A DNA stretch of 49,054 nucleotides from contig NZ_CAJPUY010000033.1 of NCBI RefSeq assembly GCF_905397275.1, positions 1 to 49,054 of the forward strand, written 5' to 3'. This document shows positions 48,951 to 49,054 of this stretch, piece after piece (position 1 is the stretch's first letter; each line of letters begins with the position of its first letter). The DNA comes from Cupriavidus yeoncheonensis. Its GTDB lineage: Bacteria > Pseudomonadota > Gammaproteobacteria > Burkholderiales > Burkholderiaceae. Under the pieces are notes generated by a model. It ran no database searches, was not told where the DNA came from, and worked only from the letters and a program-made list of their open reading frames with translations. The position numbers were made by a program, and so were the translations under genes.

Positions 48951-49054
48951 AGAAACAGAAGTGAAGGTGGTTGTGTTCATGTGGCCACCTCTATCGGATT
49001 GACCTGGAACCCGAGGGCCGTGGCCCGGCGTTTGAGCGCGGCAATACTGCGCTG
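48951..49054 (-). mobile_element. Probable insertion-sequence end inside fliD (partial)
   Basis: The sequence departs from fliD at about 48950 and runs to the window edge. On the minus strand it holds the last codons of an open frame that ends 27 bp before the junction, the usual place for a transposase stop near an IS end. The terminal inverted repeat cannot be proved because the other end is not in the window. Confidence 0.45.
48977..49054 (-). CDS. C-terminal fragment of a probable transposase (runs off the window)
   Basis: The minus strand from the window edge gives 25 residues, QRSIAALKRRATALGFQVNP then IEVAT and a TGA stop at 48979-48977. A basic helix followed by a short tail of this kind is common at the end of IS transposases, but 25 residues are too few to name a family. 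Its position against a broken fliD is the main support. Confidence 0.4.
   Translation of the reverse strand, partial: QRSIAALKRRATALGFQVNPIEVAT

Larger units (their letters stand above)
48798..49054 (+). pseudogene. fliD: fliD (flagellar cap) start, interrupted after about 50 codons
   Basis: From the ATG at 48798 the frame reads MTTISNLGVGSGLDLSSLLD, then QLSASEQAPLTAIQDQE and TKLSAYGQLS, the well-conserved start of FliD, the cap that guides flagellin assembly. AGGAACACGC precedes it. From about 48950 the residues (RNRSEGGCVHVATS…) no longer fit FliD, although the frame stays open to the window edge. The opposite strand there reads like the tail of a transposase. I infer an insertion in fliD; the rest of the gene, if present, lies outside the window. 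Confidence 0.65.

Noticed and set aside
48671..48964. 97-codon frame overlapping the fliD start
   Set aside because: It is out of frame with the recognisable FliD start, lacks a ribosome site and resembles nothing.

Overview
The window is GC-rich, and its genes match those of a metabolically versatile beta-proteobacterium. Cupriavidus or a close Burkholderiaceae relative is the best guess. The pointers are many Bug-type solute receptors, acyl-CoA dehydrogenases, a Ralstonia U2-like salicylate hydroxylase gene order, a BvgAS-type phosphorelay and a start of fliD. This assignment is inference from gene content. No tRNA, rRNA, CRISPR array or replication origin was seen.

Layout. 1-5.3 kb: a leftward acyl-CoA dehydrogenase coupled to the tail of a Bug receptor gene, divergent from a TetR regulator, with two copies of a 19-bp operator-like site between them; then a conserved protein of unknown function, a complete Bug receptor and a tiny His/Lys-rich secreted protein. 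5.3-7.2 kb: a MipA/OmpV outer-membrane protein and an SDR oxidoreductase. 7.4-12.2 kb: a tyrosine/phenylalanine catabolic block (aromatic aminotransferase, amino-acid permease, 4-hydroxyphenylpyruvate dioxygenase) with a divergent Lrp/AsnC regulator. 12.3-14.4 kb: a BPL_N-domain protein, a small secreted protein and an orphan ParA ATPase.

14.5-19.7 kb: a MoxR/VWA locus of uncommon composition. A membrane VWA protein reads left; a membrane-anchored PDZ-less HtrA-like protease, a MoxR AAA+ ATPase, a DUF58 protein and a second VWA protein read right. 19.7-24.2 kb: a BON protein, a cysteine-hydrolase homologue whose catalytic Cys is Ala, an isocitrate-lyase/PEP-mutase family enzyme, a seven-bladed propeller lipoprotein and a DUF3820 protein. 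24.3-28.4 kb: reductase, large oxygenase, small oxygenase and ferredoxin genes in the nagAa-G-H-Ab order of salicylate 5-hydroxylase, with a divergent NagR-like LysR regulator.

28.5-30 kb: four small proteins of unknown function. 30.3-34.1 kb: a BvgAS-like phosphorelay whose Hpt module is a separate gene, with a decayed PAS-like fragment between sensor and regulator. 34.3-37.6 kb: a membrane protein, an AraC regulator, a di-heme peroxidase and a small lipoprotein-like partner. 37.8-47.3 kb: an IclR regulator divergent from an operon colinear with acyclic-terpene genes atuC-D-E-F, followed by atuA and a Bug receptor. 47.4-49 kb: a patatin-like phospholipase, then the first 50 codons of fliD, which break off at about 48950 into sequence that reads on the opposite strand like the tail of a transposase.

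The strongest leads are the protease-containing MoxR/VWA locus, the Cys-less isochorismatase homologue, the split phosphorelay with its PAS relic, and the interrupted fliD.
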